A stretch of DNA of 64,000 nt, from positions 12,072,001 through 12,136,000 of the forward strand of contig NZ_CP069396.1 of the NCBI RefSeq assembly GCF_016887565.1, in the 5' to 3' direction. Positions 40,009-47,613 of this stretch are shown in pieces (positions within the stretch are counted from its first letter, which is position 1; every line of letters begins with the position of its first letter). The notes beneath the pieces were generated by a model. That model had not been told where the DNA came from and made no database searches. It saw only the letters and a program-made list of their open reading frames with translations. The position numbers were made by a program, and so were the translations under genes. This DNA comes from Archangium violaceum (GTDB taxonomy: Bacteria > Myxococcota > Myxococcia > Myxococcales > Myxococcaceae).

Positions 40009-40938
40009 ATGCTCCGTCTCACCCAGCGCCGGAAACTCACCCTGCGGTCCCCCGAGACGCCGGGCGGTGCGGCCCACGTATCCGCCGCGAGTGGCCTCGT
40101 GCGCGTTGGCAACTGGCTCCACGTCGTCGCGGACGACTCGCTCTTCCTGGCCACCTTTCCCCGGGAGGGGGAAGAGCCGGGACAGCTCTCGCGCCTCTTC
40201 CCGGGCGAGTTGCCGCTGGAGCCCAGGACCCGCAAGGCGCTCAAGCCGGACCTGGAGGCGCTCTGCCTGCTGGGGAGCCTCGATGGCGCGCCGCACGGGG
40301 CGCTGCTGGCGGTGCCCTCGGGGAGCACGTCGGTGCGGATGAAGGGCGCGCTGGTGCCGCTGGCGGCGGACGGGAGCATCGGCGGTCCGGCGCGCGAGGT
40401 GGACTTCACCAGCGTCTACGCCCAGCTCACCCGCGAGCTGGGCCCGCTCAACGTGGAGGGCGCGGCGGTGGCGGGCGCGCGCCTGCGCCTGCTCAACCGT
40501 GGCAACGGAGACCAGGGCACGGACGCGGTGGTTGACTTGGACGCGGGCCGGGTGCTGCGCACGCTCGGGGCCGGCGAGCCCCTACAACCCGACGTGGTAC
40601 GCACCGTGCGCCGCTGGGAGCTGGGCCGCGCGGGCACCGTGCGCCTGTCCTTCACGGACGCCTCGCCACTGCCGGACGGCCGCCTCGTCTTCACCGCCGC
40701 CGCCGAGGACACCCGCGATGCCTACGCGGATGGCACGGTGATGGGCTCGGCGGTGGGCGTGCTGGCGCCCGATGGCACGCCGCAGTTCCTCGATGGCGTG
40801 GATGCGAAGGTGAAGCTGGAGGGCGTGGACGCGCGGGTGGAGCAGGGCCGCATCCACCTGCTGCTCGTGGCGGACGCGGACGATCCCCACGTGGCCGCGC
40901 CCCTCTTCGAGACCGTACTGGAAGGCGTTCCGGGCTGA
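40009..40938 (+). CDS. Conserved hypothetical protein, beta-propeller-like
   Basis: 309 residues from ATG 40009. Almost all strands and turns, with repeated blade-like units (VRVGNWLHVVADDSLFLATF, GAPHGALLAVPSGSTSVRMK, LPDGRLVFTAAAEDTRDAYA), suggesting a small beta-propeller or sandwich. There is no signal peptide. I believe it corresponds to a DUF family (DUF6929-like) but cannot confirm this. It is divergent from the toxin gene, about 70 bases away, and does not look like a member of that module. Confidence 0.7.
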   Translation: MLRLTQRRKLTLRSPETPGGAAHVSAASGLVRVGNWLHVVADDSLFLATFPREGEEPGQLSRLFPGELPLEPRTRKALKPDLEALCLLGSLDGAPHGALLAVPSGSTSVRMKGALVPLAADGSIGGPAREVDFTSVYAQLTRELGPLNVEGAAVAGARLRLLNRGNGDQGTDAVVDLDAGRVLRTLGAGEPLQPDVVRTVRRWELGRAGTVRLSFTDASPLPDGRLVFTAAAEDTRDAYADGTVMGSAVGVLAPDGTPQFLDGVDAKVKLEGVDARVEQGRIHLLLVADADDPHVAAPLFETVLEGVPG

Positions 40939-40954
40939 ACGCCGGGGCGTCTCA
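40936..40954. terminator. Compact bidirectional hairpin containing both stop codons
   Basis: ACGCC (40939-40943) pairs with GGCGT (40946-40950). The flanking TGA (40936-40938) and TCA (40952-40954) are the stop codons of the two convergent genes and can extend the stem past one bulged C. Confidence 0.4.
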
Positions 40955-41899
40955 GTCGCCGTGGTCGCGAGCGGCTTCCTCGGCCGAGCCGCCGACGGCC
41001 TCCACCGAGGAGCGGGGCGTTCCCGCGGGAGCCCGGCTCTTGTGGTCGAAGGCCGACGTGTGGCTGACCTCGGTCGCCGTCGCGGCGATGCGGCGGCGGG
41101 CCCGGGCGATGGAGTCCTGCACCATGGCCGGCTCCGGGTGGTTCTTGAGGGCCTGGACCCAGGTCTCGATGGCCTTCTCGTTGTCGCCCGCCTCGGCCTT
41201 CAGCTTGCCCATCTCGAAGGTGGCGTGCGGGGAGAGCTCCGAGTCCGGGAAGCGGGCGATGAGGTCCGCGTACGTGCGCGAGGCCTCCTGGCGGTAGCGC
41301 TGCACCTCGGGGGTGCCGGGCTGGGACTGCACCGCCTGCATGTGCAACGCCTGGGCCTGCAGGAAGAGCGAGTCGTCCACGAAGGCGCTGGTGGCGAAGC
41401 GCTCGGCCAGCTTGCGCGACTCCAGCGCGCACTGCTGGTAGTCCTGCAGCTCGAAGTACAGCTTGGCCACCTGGTAGTGCAGCTCGGCGCCCTGGGGCGG
41501 GTTGCGCGCCAGCGCCGCGGTGAGCTGGTCGATGGCGCCGCGCAAATCCCGGAAGTACACGCGCAGCAGCTCGGCGAGCACCACGCGGGCCTCCAGCGCC
41601 TCGGGAGACTCGGGGCACTGGACGATGAGCTCCTTGTAGACGCTCACCGCCTCCTTCACCTTGCGCATCTCGAGCCAGTAGACGTCCGCGGCGCCCTTGA
41701 GGGCACGGGCCTTGATGACCTGGGCCTGGGCGGAGTCGTCGATGCGCAGGGCATCTAGCGCCTTGCGGTACTCCACGAGGGCCTCGTCGGGGCGCTTCTC
41801 GAAGATGGCATCGCGAGCGCGCTGCATGTGGTCGGTGGCGCTCGGCCGGGAGCAGCCGGTGGCGAGCGAGAGGGCCAGGAGCAGCGTCAGGCGTCGCAC
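40952..41899 (-). CDS. TPR-containing lipoprotein
   Basis: 315 residues from GTG 41899; the codon shares a base with the preceding gene's stop (TAGTG), and it begins a compact lipoprotein signal (RRLTLLLALSLATGC, Cys 15). The mature protein is a string of tetratricopeptide-like repeats: ARDAIFEKRPDEALVEYRKA, AVSVYKELIVQCPESPEALE, LHYQVAKLYFELQDYQQCAL and ATFEMGKLKAEAGDNEKAIE. The general plan recalls outer-membrane TPR lipoproteins of the BamD/YbgF kind, but no specific identity is claimed. The C-terminal 35 residues are disordered. It ends an eight-gene minus-strand run beginning with two lspA genes. Confidence 0.85.
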   Translation of the reverse strand: MRRLTLLLALSLATGCSRPSATDHMQRARDAIFEKRPDEALVEYRKALDALRIDDSAQAQVIKARALKGAADVYWLEMRKVKEAVSVYKELIVQCPESPEALEARVVLAELLRVYFRDLRGAIDQLTAALARNPPQGAELHYQVAKLYFELQDYQQCALESRKLAERFATSAFVDDSLFLQAQALHMQAVQSQPGTPEVQRYRQEASRTYADLIARFPDSELSPHATFEMGKLKAEAGDNEKAIETWVQALKNHPEPAMVQDSIARARRRIAATATEVSHTSAFDHKSRAPAGTPRSSVEAVGGSAEEAARDHGD

Positions 41900-42159
41900 T
41901 AGCAGGTCTCCGGGATGATGCGGACACATTGGGTGTCCTGGCAGCGGATGCACTCCTCGAAGGAGGAGGTGTCGGTGACGCACAGCGACACGCGAGAGGA
42001 GCGAGGACAGTCCTCGGAGGCGGTGCAGCGGTAGACGTCGCCCTGGGCGTCCATCACGCGCACCACCTGCGGCGAGGCGCAGGCCTCGTCGGAGGGAGTA
42101 TCGCAGCCGAAGAGCCCGGCCGCGGCGGCAAGGACGAGTGCTCCAATCCGGGTTCTCAC
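41899..42159 (-). CDS. Small cysteine-rich lipoprotein
   Basis: 86 residues from GTG 42159. Signal peptide RTRIGALVLAAAAGLFGC with the lipid-modified Cys at the end, followed by a 66-residue mature domain with seven further cysteines (among them DEACASP, YRCTASEDC, SLCVT, ECIRCQDTQC and the final Cys), so likely a disulphide-stapled fold. No family recognised. Its stop overlaps the start of the TPR lipoprotein gene by one base, indicating coupled translation. Confidence 0.75.
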   Translation of the reverse strand: MRTRIGALVLAAAAGLFGCDTPSDEACASPQVVRVMDAQGDVYRCTASEDCPRSSRVSLCVTDTSSFEECIRCQDTQCVRIIPETC

Positions 42160-42239
42160 GGGGCGAAAGTTGTAGCCGGATTTGGTGGCGGCGTCACGGA
42201 AGCACGAGGCCGCCCGCCCGCTCTCCCGGGTTTCGAGCA

Positions 42240-42275
42240 CCCTCTCCCTCTGGGAGAGGGCCGGGGTGAGGGTAT
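42240..42275 (+). repeat. REP-like intergenic palindrome, copy 2
   Basis: Same element as at 9134-9170: a CCCTCTCCC / GGGAGAGGG stem followed by GGGGTGAGGGTAT. It lies between two minus-strand lipoprotein genes, nine bases past the stop of the upstream one, so it may attenuate transcription within that run. Confidence 0.7.
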
Positions 42276-42283
42276 CTCCGCGA

Positions 42284-42670
42284 CTAGTTGCTCAACCGCT
42301 CCTGCTTGGCCGAGGTGAGCACGGCGGACTCCACGGAGGCCATGCGCCGGCGCTTGTATTGCTCGCGAGCCTTGCGCTCCTGGTGCTCCAGATTGCGCGC
42401 GATGCCCATCAGGTGCTCATCCGCCACGCGGCACTGGATGGCCGACACCTGCTGGTGCCGCTCACCCAATTCCTGCCACAGGTGCATCTTGGACTGATTG
42501 CCCAGCAGACGCGTCTCCACCTCGTCGAGCGCCGCGTCCATGCGCTTCTCCTCGGCCAGGTCCTCCGCGAGACGCGCCTCCGCGTCCTCCGGGGGAGCCG
42601 CGCACCCGCTCGCCAGCCACAGCGCCACCGCCGCCAGCCCGAGCCACCTGCGCCGCGTCCCACCTGCCAT
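42284..42670 (-). CDS. Lipoprotein with coiled-coil helix
   Basis: 128 residues. Signal peptide with lipobox WLASGCAAPP (Cys 23). The mature part is nearly all charged helix: ARLAEDLAEEKRMDAALDEV and NLEHQERKAREQYKRRRMAS, likely a coiled coil or helical bundle. Size and composition recall small periplasm-facing outer-membrane lipoproteins, but no family is recognised. It is transcribed in line with the lspA/lgt run, 179 bases after the KdsC-like gene. Confidence 0.75.
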   Translation of the reverse strand: MAGGTRRRWLGLAAVALWLASGCAAPPEDAEARLAEDLAEEKRMDAALDEVETRLLGNQSKMHLWQELGERHQQVSAIQCRVADEHLMGIARNLEHQERKAREQYKRRRMASVESAVLTSAKQERLSN

Positions 42671-42849
42671 CGCCCACCTCGAGGTCCAGTGCGTTTGCCT
42701 GCCTACATCCGCGAGCCCCGGTCGGGTCCTCGCGCGTGGCGCAAACTAGGGAGCACCTCCCCACCGGACAACCTCCCCCCCGCGGGACTTCGACGTCACC
42801 TCCCGGGGCGGATTCCAGGACCGGACATCCGGCCCGCCCTCCGGGACGC

Positions 42850-43359
42850 TCAGGGCGCCTGCCGATGACGCAGAATGAACTCACACACCTCGCGCGCCGC
42901 GCCGAAACCCGCCGGCCGCTGCGCCACATAGTGCACTTGCGAACGCACCTCGTCCGGGGACTCGGGGGGCGCGGCCGAGAACCCCACCGCCTTGAGCAGC
43001 GGCAGGTCTACCAGTTCATCCCCCATGTACCCACACCGGTCCGCCGTCACCTTCAAGAGCTCCAGCAGCTTCTCGAAGTGGGCCACCTTGTCCTGGCTGC
43101 CGAAGTGCACGTGCTTGAGGCCCAGCGACTGCATGCGCATCTGCGCCGAGAGGCTGTCGCCGCCGGAGATGGCCGCCACCTCCAGCCCCGCCTCCTGCAG
43201 CCGCTTGATGCCCATGCCGTCGCGCACGCTGTACATCTGCGTCCAGCCGGAGTTGGGCACCCAGAAGATGCGCCCGTCGGTGAGGGTGCCGTCGATGTCG
43301 AAAATCATCACCGACAGGCGGCTCACCCTCGACTTGAGCGACTCCAGGTCCTGGTTCAT
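42850..43359 (-). CDS. kdsC: KdsC-like HAD phosphatase
   Basis: 169 residues, the size of KDO-8-phosphate phosphatase, which makes KDO for lipopolysaccharide. HAD motifs: MIFDIDGTLTDG (nucleophile Asp and acid Asp), AISGGDS (motif II), the Lys in GSQDKVAHFEKLLEL (motif III) and YMGDELVDLPLLKAVG (motif IV, GDExVDLPL). The cap-less layout and HFGSQDK are typical of the KdsC tetrameric family. Other members act on related sugar phosphates, so the substrate is inferred. It starts 11 bases after the Ala/Pro-rich gene upstream. Confidence 0.88.
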   Translation of the reverse strand: MNQDLESLKSRVSRLSVMIFDIDGTLTDGRIFWVPNSGWTQMYSVRDGMGIKRLQEAGLEVAAISGGDSLSAQMRMQSLGLKHVHFGSQDKVAHFEKLLELLKVTADRCGYMGDELVDLPLLKAVGFSAAPPESPDEVRSQVHYVAQRPAGFGAAREVCEFILRHRQAP

Positions 43360-43370
43360 CCGCGCACGCC

Positions 43371-44402
43371 CTACTTGGGAACGGCCTTGAGCACGGCCTT
43401 GCCGTCCTTGATGACGACCTTGAACTCCACCGACTTGGCGCCGTGCTGCTTCATCAGCTCCGGCACCTGCTTGCGCAGCGAGGCGGCGATGGAGTCGTAG
43501 CTCATCTTCGAGGTGTCCTCCTTGTTGTTGCGCTTGGCGGCGACATAGGCGTTGTAGACGGACTTCAGCTTGTCGTCGGACAGGTCGCTCGAGGCACTGG
43601 CGGAGGGAGGACGGAGCGCGGCGGCGGGGCGCGCCGCCTGGGGCGTCCCCGGACGCGCGGCGGGAGGACGGGCCCCCACGGGCGCCACGGGCGGAATCAC
43701 CGGCGCCACGGGCGGAATCACCGGCGCCACCGACGGCACCAGCGGCGCCACCGAGGGAATCGACGGCAGGGGCGAGCCCCGGGCCGGCGTCCCCATCACG
43801 GGCGCCACGGGCGGGACCAGCGGCGCCACCGACGGCACCAGCGGCGCCACCGACGGCACACCGCCCCGGAAGGGCACGGGCTCCACCGATGGCACGGACG
43901 ACGGCTTCTCCTCGTCCACGTCGAAGTCGGAGTCGGGCAGCTGCGTCGCCCCGGTGCCGCGAGCGGTCGGCTTCTTCTCGACGCGGCGCTTCGCCTTGGC
44001 GACGTCCCGCTTGTACGTGCCGTTCTCGATCTCCTGCAGCGTGCGCGTCCAGAGCCGCTCGTAGCTCATGAACTTGCTGTGGATGGCCTGCACGCGGAAC
44101 TTCGCGCCCGTGTTACGCACGAAGCTGCTCTTGAGCCTCTCCACGCGCTTCTTCAGGTCCTCGTGCACCCGTGTGGGCGGGGTGCGATCGATTCCCATGA
44201 AGTAGTGCTCGTAGGTCACCTTCAGGGCCGCCAGCTCGGCCTCGATGGCGTCACACTCCTGGAGGGCCACCTCGCTGCCCGATTTGGTGGGCATACCGGA
44301 CTTCGTATCCCCATCGTTCGCGGCCAGCCTGGCGGACGACTTCGTCGAAGCTCCGGGCTTCGCGACCTGGTTCTTCGTGGACGACTTGGGCTCGTACGGC
44401 AT
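43371..44402 (-). CDS. Ala/Pro-repeat protein (MXAN_5187-like)
   Basis: 343 residues, soluble. An N-terminal Lys/Ser/Thr-rich tail leads to a helical domain (about 45-145: CDAIEAELAALKVTYEHYFM and RTPPTRVHEDLKKRVERLKS). A low-complexity centre (about 170-265) repeats PSVAPLVP, PPVAPVI and similar units, and a C-terminal domain (about 285-343) has LKSVYNAYVAAKRNNKEDTS and VEFKVVIKDGKAVLKAV. I recall a myxobacterial family named MXAN_5187 C-terminal domain with this form. Function unknown. It lies between lgt and the KdsC-like gene with short gaps, so it is co-transcribed with lipoprotein maturation genes. Confidence 0.78.
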   Translation of the reverse strand: MPYEPKSSTKNQVAKPGASTKSSARLAANDGDTKSGMPTKSGSEVALQECDAIEAELAALKVTYEHYFMGIDRTPPTRVHEDLKKRVERLKSSFVRNTGAKFRVQAIHSKFMSYERLWTRTLQEIENGTYKRDVAKAKRRVEKKPTARGTGATQLPDSDFDVDEEKPSSVPSVEPVPFRGGVPSVAPLVPSVAPLVPPVAPVMGTPARGSPLPSIPSVAPLVPSVAPVIPPVAPVIPPVAPVGARPPAARPGTPQAARPAAALRPPSASASSDLSDDKLKSVYNAYVAAKRNNKEDTSKMSYDSIAASLRKQVPELMKQHGAKSVEFKVVIKDGKAVLKAVPK

Positions 44403-44444
44403 GGGCGTCCCAGAGTGTCCCCAAGACGGGCCCGCTTATCAACC

Positions 44445-45761
44445 TCAGGCGGGGCTCGGTGTCGGCCCGACGCCAGCCGCCTCGCCTGCCCGGCGAATCC
44501 GTCGGTACAGCAAAGTCGCACCAAAGGTGAACATGCACAGGGAGATGAACTGGCTGGTGGAGATGTTGTACCAGGCCTCCAGGGGCACCGCGTCCGCCAG
44601 CGACCGGGCCCCCAGGGACTCGAGCAGGCCGTGCAGGGTGCCGCGCTCGGTGTCGCCGCGGAACAGCTCCACCGTGGTGCGCAGCACCGCGTAGCACATG
44701 AGCCACAGGGCGAAAATCTGGCCGTGGAAGCGGCGGAAGCGGCGCGCGTACAGCAGCGCCAGGAAGAGCACCATCTGGCCGAGCGACTCGTAGATTTGCG
44801 TGGGGTGCACCGGCAGGGTGGTGCCGTGCTGGGCCACCCACTCGGAGATGCGCACGGCGCCGGGGGCCGCCTGGTGGAGGATCTGCCCGGTGGCCTCCAC
44901 CACGTAGCGCGAGTCCTGCGCCTGCGACTGGAAGGCCAGGCTGGAGGTGCCGGTGAGCTGCCCGAAGAGATCCCTGGCCACCCCGGAACCCGGGAAGTGG
45001 GCCGCCAGGCGGGTCCCCGCCGCGGTGACGTCACCCCAGCAGCACCCGGCGGAGAAGCACCCCAGGCGCCCCAGGCACTGGCCCAGCGACACGGTGGGGA
45101 TGGCCAGGTCCGCCAGCCGCAGGAAGTCCATGCCGTTCTTGCGCGCGAAGTAGAAGGCCGCCAGCCCCGCGCCGATGAGGCCGCCGTAGAACACCAGCCC
45201 GCCGCCCAGCGAGAACACCTGCGACCAGTCGCGCGAGTAGTCCTTCCAGTTGACGAGCACGAAGAGGACGCGGCTGCCCACCAGGCCCCCCACCAGCACG
45301 TAGAAGGCCAGGTCCATCAACGCCTCGCGCTTGCGAGGGCCCTCGACGTCCACCCACTGGCCACCGCCCTGGCCGTCCGACACCCACTCCAGCTTGCGCC
45401 ACTCGTCCTGAGCCAGCCGCGCGGCCACGGCCGCCGCGGTCATGAAGCCGGTGGCCAGCAGGACGCCGTAGGTGTGCACGGGCAGCCCCTCGCCCTGGCC
45501 CCCCGGGATGGCGTCCGCGGGCAGCGCGTACTTCAGGCCGAACCACGCCAGGGCCCCGCCGATGGCGCCATAGACGAGCGCGCGCAGCAGCCGCTCCTGC
45601 GGCGTGGGAGGAGGAGGCTTCTCGCCCTTGGCCCTGGGAGTGCCCTCGGCACCGCTCCAGCCGTTGTAGGCGATGTACGCCACCACGCCGAGCGCCAGGG
45701 CGTACAGGAACAGCTGGGACCAGAAGGAGGTGAAGGTGAAGTGGACGAGGACGGGGAGCAT
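44445..45761 (-). CDS. lgt: Prolipoprotein diacylglyceryl transferase (long form)
   Basis: 438 residues against the usual 260-300. It transfers diacylglycerol to the lipobox Cys of prolipoproteins in the inner membrane. Multiple membrane segments carry Lgt motifs: VHTYGVLLATGFM, the signature LGRLGCFSAGCCWGD (the GRxGCF variant rather than GRxGNF), HPTQIYESLGQM, and the late LRTTVELFRGD. The extra length is an N-terminal extension (about 1-90) with an additional membrane segment and a Pro/Lys-rich loop, plus an insertion before HPTQ. Directly downstream of two lspA genes, it completes the first two steps of lipoprotein maturation. Confidence 0.92.
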   Translation of the reverse strand: MLPVLVHFTFTSFWSQLFLYALALGVVAYIAYNGWSGAEGTPRAKGEKPPPPTPQERLLRALVYGAIGGALAWFGLKYALPADAIPGGQGEGLPVHTYGVLLATGFMTAAAVAARLAQDEWRKLEWVSDGQGGGQWVDVEGPRKREALMDLAFYVLVGGLVGSRVLFVLVNWKDYSRDWSQVFSLGGGLVFYGGLIGAGLAAFYFARKNGMDFLRLADLAIPTVSLGQCLGRLGCFSAGCCWGDVTAAGTRLAAHFPGSGVARDLFGQLTGTSSLAFQSQAQDSRYVVEATGQILHQAAPGAVRISEWVAQHGTTLPVHPTQIYESLGQMVLFLALLYARRFRRFHGQIFALWLMCYAVLRTTVELFRGDTERGTLHGLLESLGARSLADAVPLEAWYNISTSQFISLCMFTFGATLLYRRIRRAGEAAGVGPTPSPA

Positions 45762-45792
45762 GAACAGGAGACCTTACGGGCGCGAGGCCGTG

Positions 45793-45803
45793 CAGGTTAC
45801 CTG
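45793..45803. promoter_or_regulatory. Short perfect palindrome upstream of lgt
   Basis: CAGGT-T-ACCTG lies 31 bases before the lgt start codon in the 114-base gap between lspA and lgt. It could be an operator half-site pair. Support is positional only. Confidence 0.25.
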
Positions 45804-45830
45804 TTCACGGCGAACTCTTGGAGTAGGGAG

Positions 45831-45854
45831 TGGCGACCCGGGGCCGGATCGCCA
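45831..45854. terminator. 6-bp hairpin between lspA and lgt
   Basis: TGGCGA (45831-45836) pairs with TCGCCA (45849-45854) around a GC-rich 12-base loop, 22 bases after the lspA stop on the minus strand. It is possibly an attenuator separating lspA from lgt expression. Confidence 0.3.
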
Positions 45855-45875
45855 GCACGGGGAGCGGCCCGCCCG

Positions 45876-46493
45876 TCAGGAACGGACCTGGGCGGACTTC
45901 TCCTCCGCCGGCTTGTCCTTGCGCACGAAGGCATCCACCAGGAGCAGCCCCACGCCCACGACGATGGCCGAGTCGGCCACGTTGAAGGAGGGCCAGGCCG
46001 CCTTGTCGTACCAGTGGGCCTCGAGAAAATCGATGACGAAGGCCCGGGCGATCCGGTCGATGTAGTTGCCGATGGCTCCGCCCAGCACCAGGGGCAGGCC
46101 CCACAGGGCCCAGCGCTCCTGGGGATTCGTCCCGCTCAGCTGGCTGAAGTACCAGGAGATGAGCACCACCGCGCCGATGCTCACCACGTGGAAGAGGGGC
46201 CCGCGCACGTTGGGCGGCAGAGTCCGGAAGAGGCCCCAGGCCGCGCCCGGGTTCTCCGCGTAGCGCAGACGGAAGAAGGACGGGGAGACCTCGATGTGGC
46301 GCTTGGACCGGTAGTGCAGTCCGTCGAAGCCCTGGGGCGGGGGCTCGCCATACATCGCCGACAGGCGCTCACCGAGCGTGGGCCTGTCATCGAAGCGGGT
46401 GGTGAGCTCGCGGACGACGAGGTACTTCGTCCACTGGTCGAGGACGATGACGCCGAGCGCCACCGTCAGCAGGAGGAGGTATTTGCGGGGCAC
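45876..46493 (-). CDS. lspA: Signal peptidase II, tandem copy A
   Basis: 205 residues, longer than the usual 160-170 because of an insertion after the first membrane helix (about 30-70: a loop with TLGERLSAMYGEPPPQGFDG). Catalytic motifs are complete: VIVLDQWTKYLVV in helix 1, NPGAAWGLF, GGAIGNYIDRIARAFVIDF (first Asp) and FNVADSAIVVGVGLLL (second Asp). It cleaves signal peptides of diacylated prolipoproteins. The neighbouring gene, nine bases upstream, is a diverged second copy. Multiple lspA paralogues are known in Myxococcus, where they relate to resistance to the LspA inhibitor antibiotic TA (myxovirescin). Confidence 0.94.
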   Translation of the reverse strand: MPRKYLLLLTVALGVIVLDQWTKYLVVRELTTRFDDRPTLGERLSAMYGEPPPQGFDGLHYRSKRHIEVSPSFFRLRYAENPGAAWGLFRTLPPNVRGPLFHVVSIGAVVLISWYFSQLSGTNPQERWALWGLPLVLGGAIGNYIDRIARAFVIDFLEAHWYDKAAWPSFNVADSAIVVGVGLLLVDAFVRKDKPAEEKSAQVRS

Positions 46494-46502
46494 GGGTGCG
46501 GC

Positions 46503-47123
46503 TTATACCACCTGCCCCCCCGGCGTCACGGATTCCACGGGCCCGCGTGCCCGGAAGGAGTCCAGGAGCAACAGGCCCACGCCCACGCAGATGGCCGCGT
46601 CGGCCACGTTGAAGGTGGGCCAGCGCATGCCGGGCTGGTTGCGCCAGTGCCAGTCGATGAAGTCGATGACGTAGCCGCGCAGCAACCGGTCCACGAAGTT
46701 GCCCAGCGCCCCTCCGGTGACGAGCGCCAGCGCCCAGCGCACCGACTTCTGCTCCGGGGTGAGCCGCACGTACATGAAGAGGATGAAGCCGAGCGCCACC
46801 AGGCTCACCACGTGGAAGAAGGGCCGGCGCACGGACTCGGGCAGGTTGGCGAACATGCCCCAGGCGGCGCCCGGGTTCTCCACGTAGCGGAAGTGCCAGT
46901 AGTCCTCGATGAAGCGGTAGGGGCGGGTGGACCGCCGGTACGCGCCCTCCACGGGCGGGTCGTTGTCCAGGTTCTGCTCGGTGAAGAAGCCCTCCACCCG
47001 AGCCAGGCCCATCCGTCCATCCAGCGCCTCCGTCAGGTGGGCGACGGCCAGATATTTGGTCACCTGGTCGGCGGCGAGGGTGGCGAGGCCCACGAGGATC
47101 AGGACGCGGAAGCGATGCACCAT
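46503..47123 (-). CDS. lspA: Signal peptidase II, tandem copy B
   Basis: 206 residues from ATG 47123. Helix 1 TLAADQVTKYLAVAHL, an insertion loop different from copy A (LDNDPPVEGAYRRSTRPYRF), then NPGAAWGMF, GGALGNFVDRLLRGYVIDFI with the first catalytic Asp and FNVADAAICVGVGLLLLDSF with the second. Both copies keep the catalytic pair, so both should be active. The loops differ strongly while the cores are alike, which suggests diverged substrate preference or inhibitor sensitivity rather than a recent duplication. It is the first gene of the minus-strand lipoprotein-maturation run. Confidence 0.94.
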   Translation of the reverse strand: MVHRFRVLILVGLATLAADQVTKYLAVAHLTEALDGRMGLARVEGFFTEQNLDNDPPVEGAYRRSTRPYRFIEDYWHFRYVENPGAAWGMFANLPESVRRPFFHVVSLVALGFILFMYVRLTPEQKSVRWALALVTGGALGNFVDRLLRGYVIDFIDWHWRNQPGMRWPTFNVADAAICVGVGLLLLDSFRARGPVESVTPGGQVV

Positions 47124-47225
47124 GAGACCCGCAGGTCTACCTTGCTGACTGGGAGGCTGACAACACGGCCCGGAATACGACCGGGCTGCCAAGCGGTTGA
47201 CTCGCGGCACACCTCGAAGTGGGGC

Positions 47226-47609
47226 ATGGTGGGGATGATGGGGACTGTTGAGCCACCTGTGACGCCGACGCCGAATCCGAACGAGACTCCCGCCACCACC
47301 GCCGTGACGAAGACCAAGCCGACCCTGATGGAGCGGCTCCAGGACTTCATCACCCGCTACGGCATGCTGGCCATCGTGGTGCACTACGCCATCTTCGGCC
47401 TGTGCCTGGCGGGCTTCGCGCTGCTCATCCGCGCGGGCTTCAATGTCACCGGGGCCGCCGGGGCCGCGGGCACCTTCGCGGGCGCCTATGCCGCCTGCCA
47501 GGTCATCAAGATTCCGCGCTTCGCCGCCACGTTCGCCCTCACGCCGCTCATCGACCGGCTCATCCGCCGGCTGCGCAACAAGGGCCCGGCCGAGCCGCCC
47601 CGCTCCTGA
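47226..47609 (+). CDS. DUF1279 (FAM210-like) membrane protein
   Basis: 127 residues from ATG 47226 (ATG 47235 is possible). A Pro/Thr/Asn-rich N-terminus of 30 residues precedes the DUF1279 hallmark LQDFITRYGMLAIVVHYAIF followed by GLCLAGFALLIRAGF, and a second hydrophobic helix (AGTFAGAYAACQVIKIPRFA). C-terminal Arg/Lys-rich tail. Probably an inner-membrane hairpin protein; the molecular role of the family in bacteria is unknown. It is divergent from the lspA run and precedes the Mut7-C gene by four bases. Confidence 0.82.
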   Translation: MVGMMGTVEPPVTPTPNPNETPATTAVTKTKPTLMERLQDFITRYGMLAIVVHYAIFGLCLAGFALLIRAGFNVTGAAGAAGTFAGAYAACQVIKIPRFAATFALTPLIDRLIRRLRNKGPAEPPRS

Positions 47610-47613
47610 AGTC

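Noticed and set aside
43676-43870. Tandem 21-base repeats
   Set aside because: They encode the PSVAPLVP-type protein repeats of the Ala/Pro-rich gene and need no separate explanation.
43443-47609. A very long plus-strand open frame (over 1300 codons)
   Set aside because: Most of it is the antisense shadow of lgt, the lspA genes and neighbours, caused by high GC. Only the last 128 codons (from 47226) form a real gene, DUF1279.
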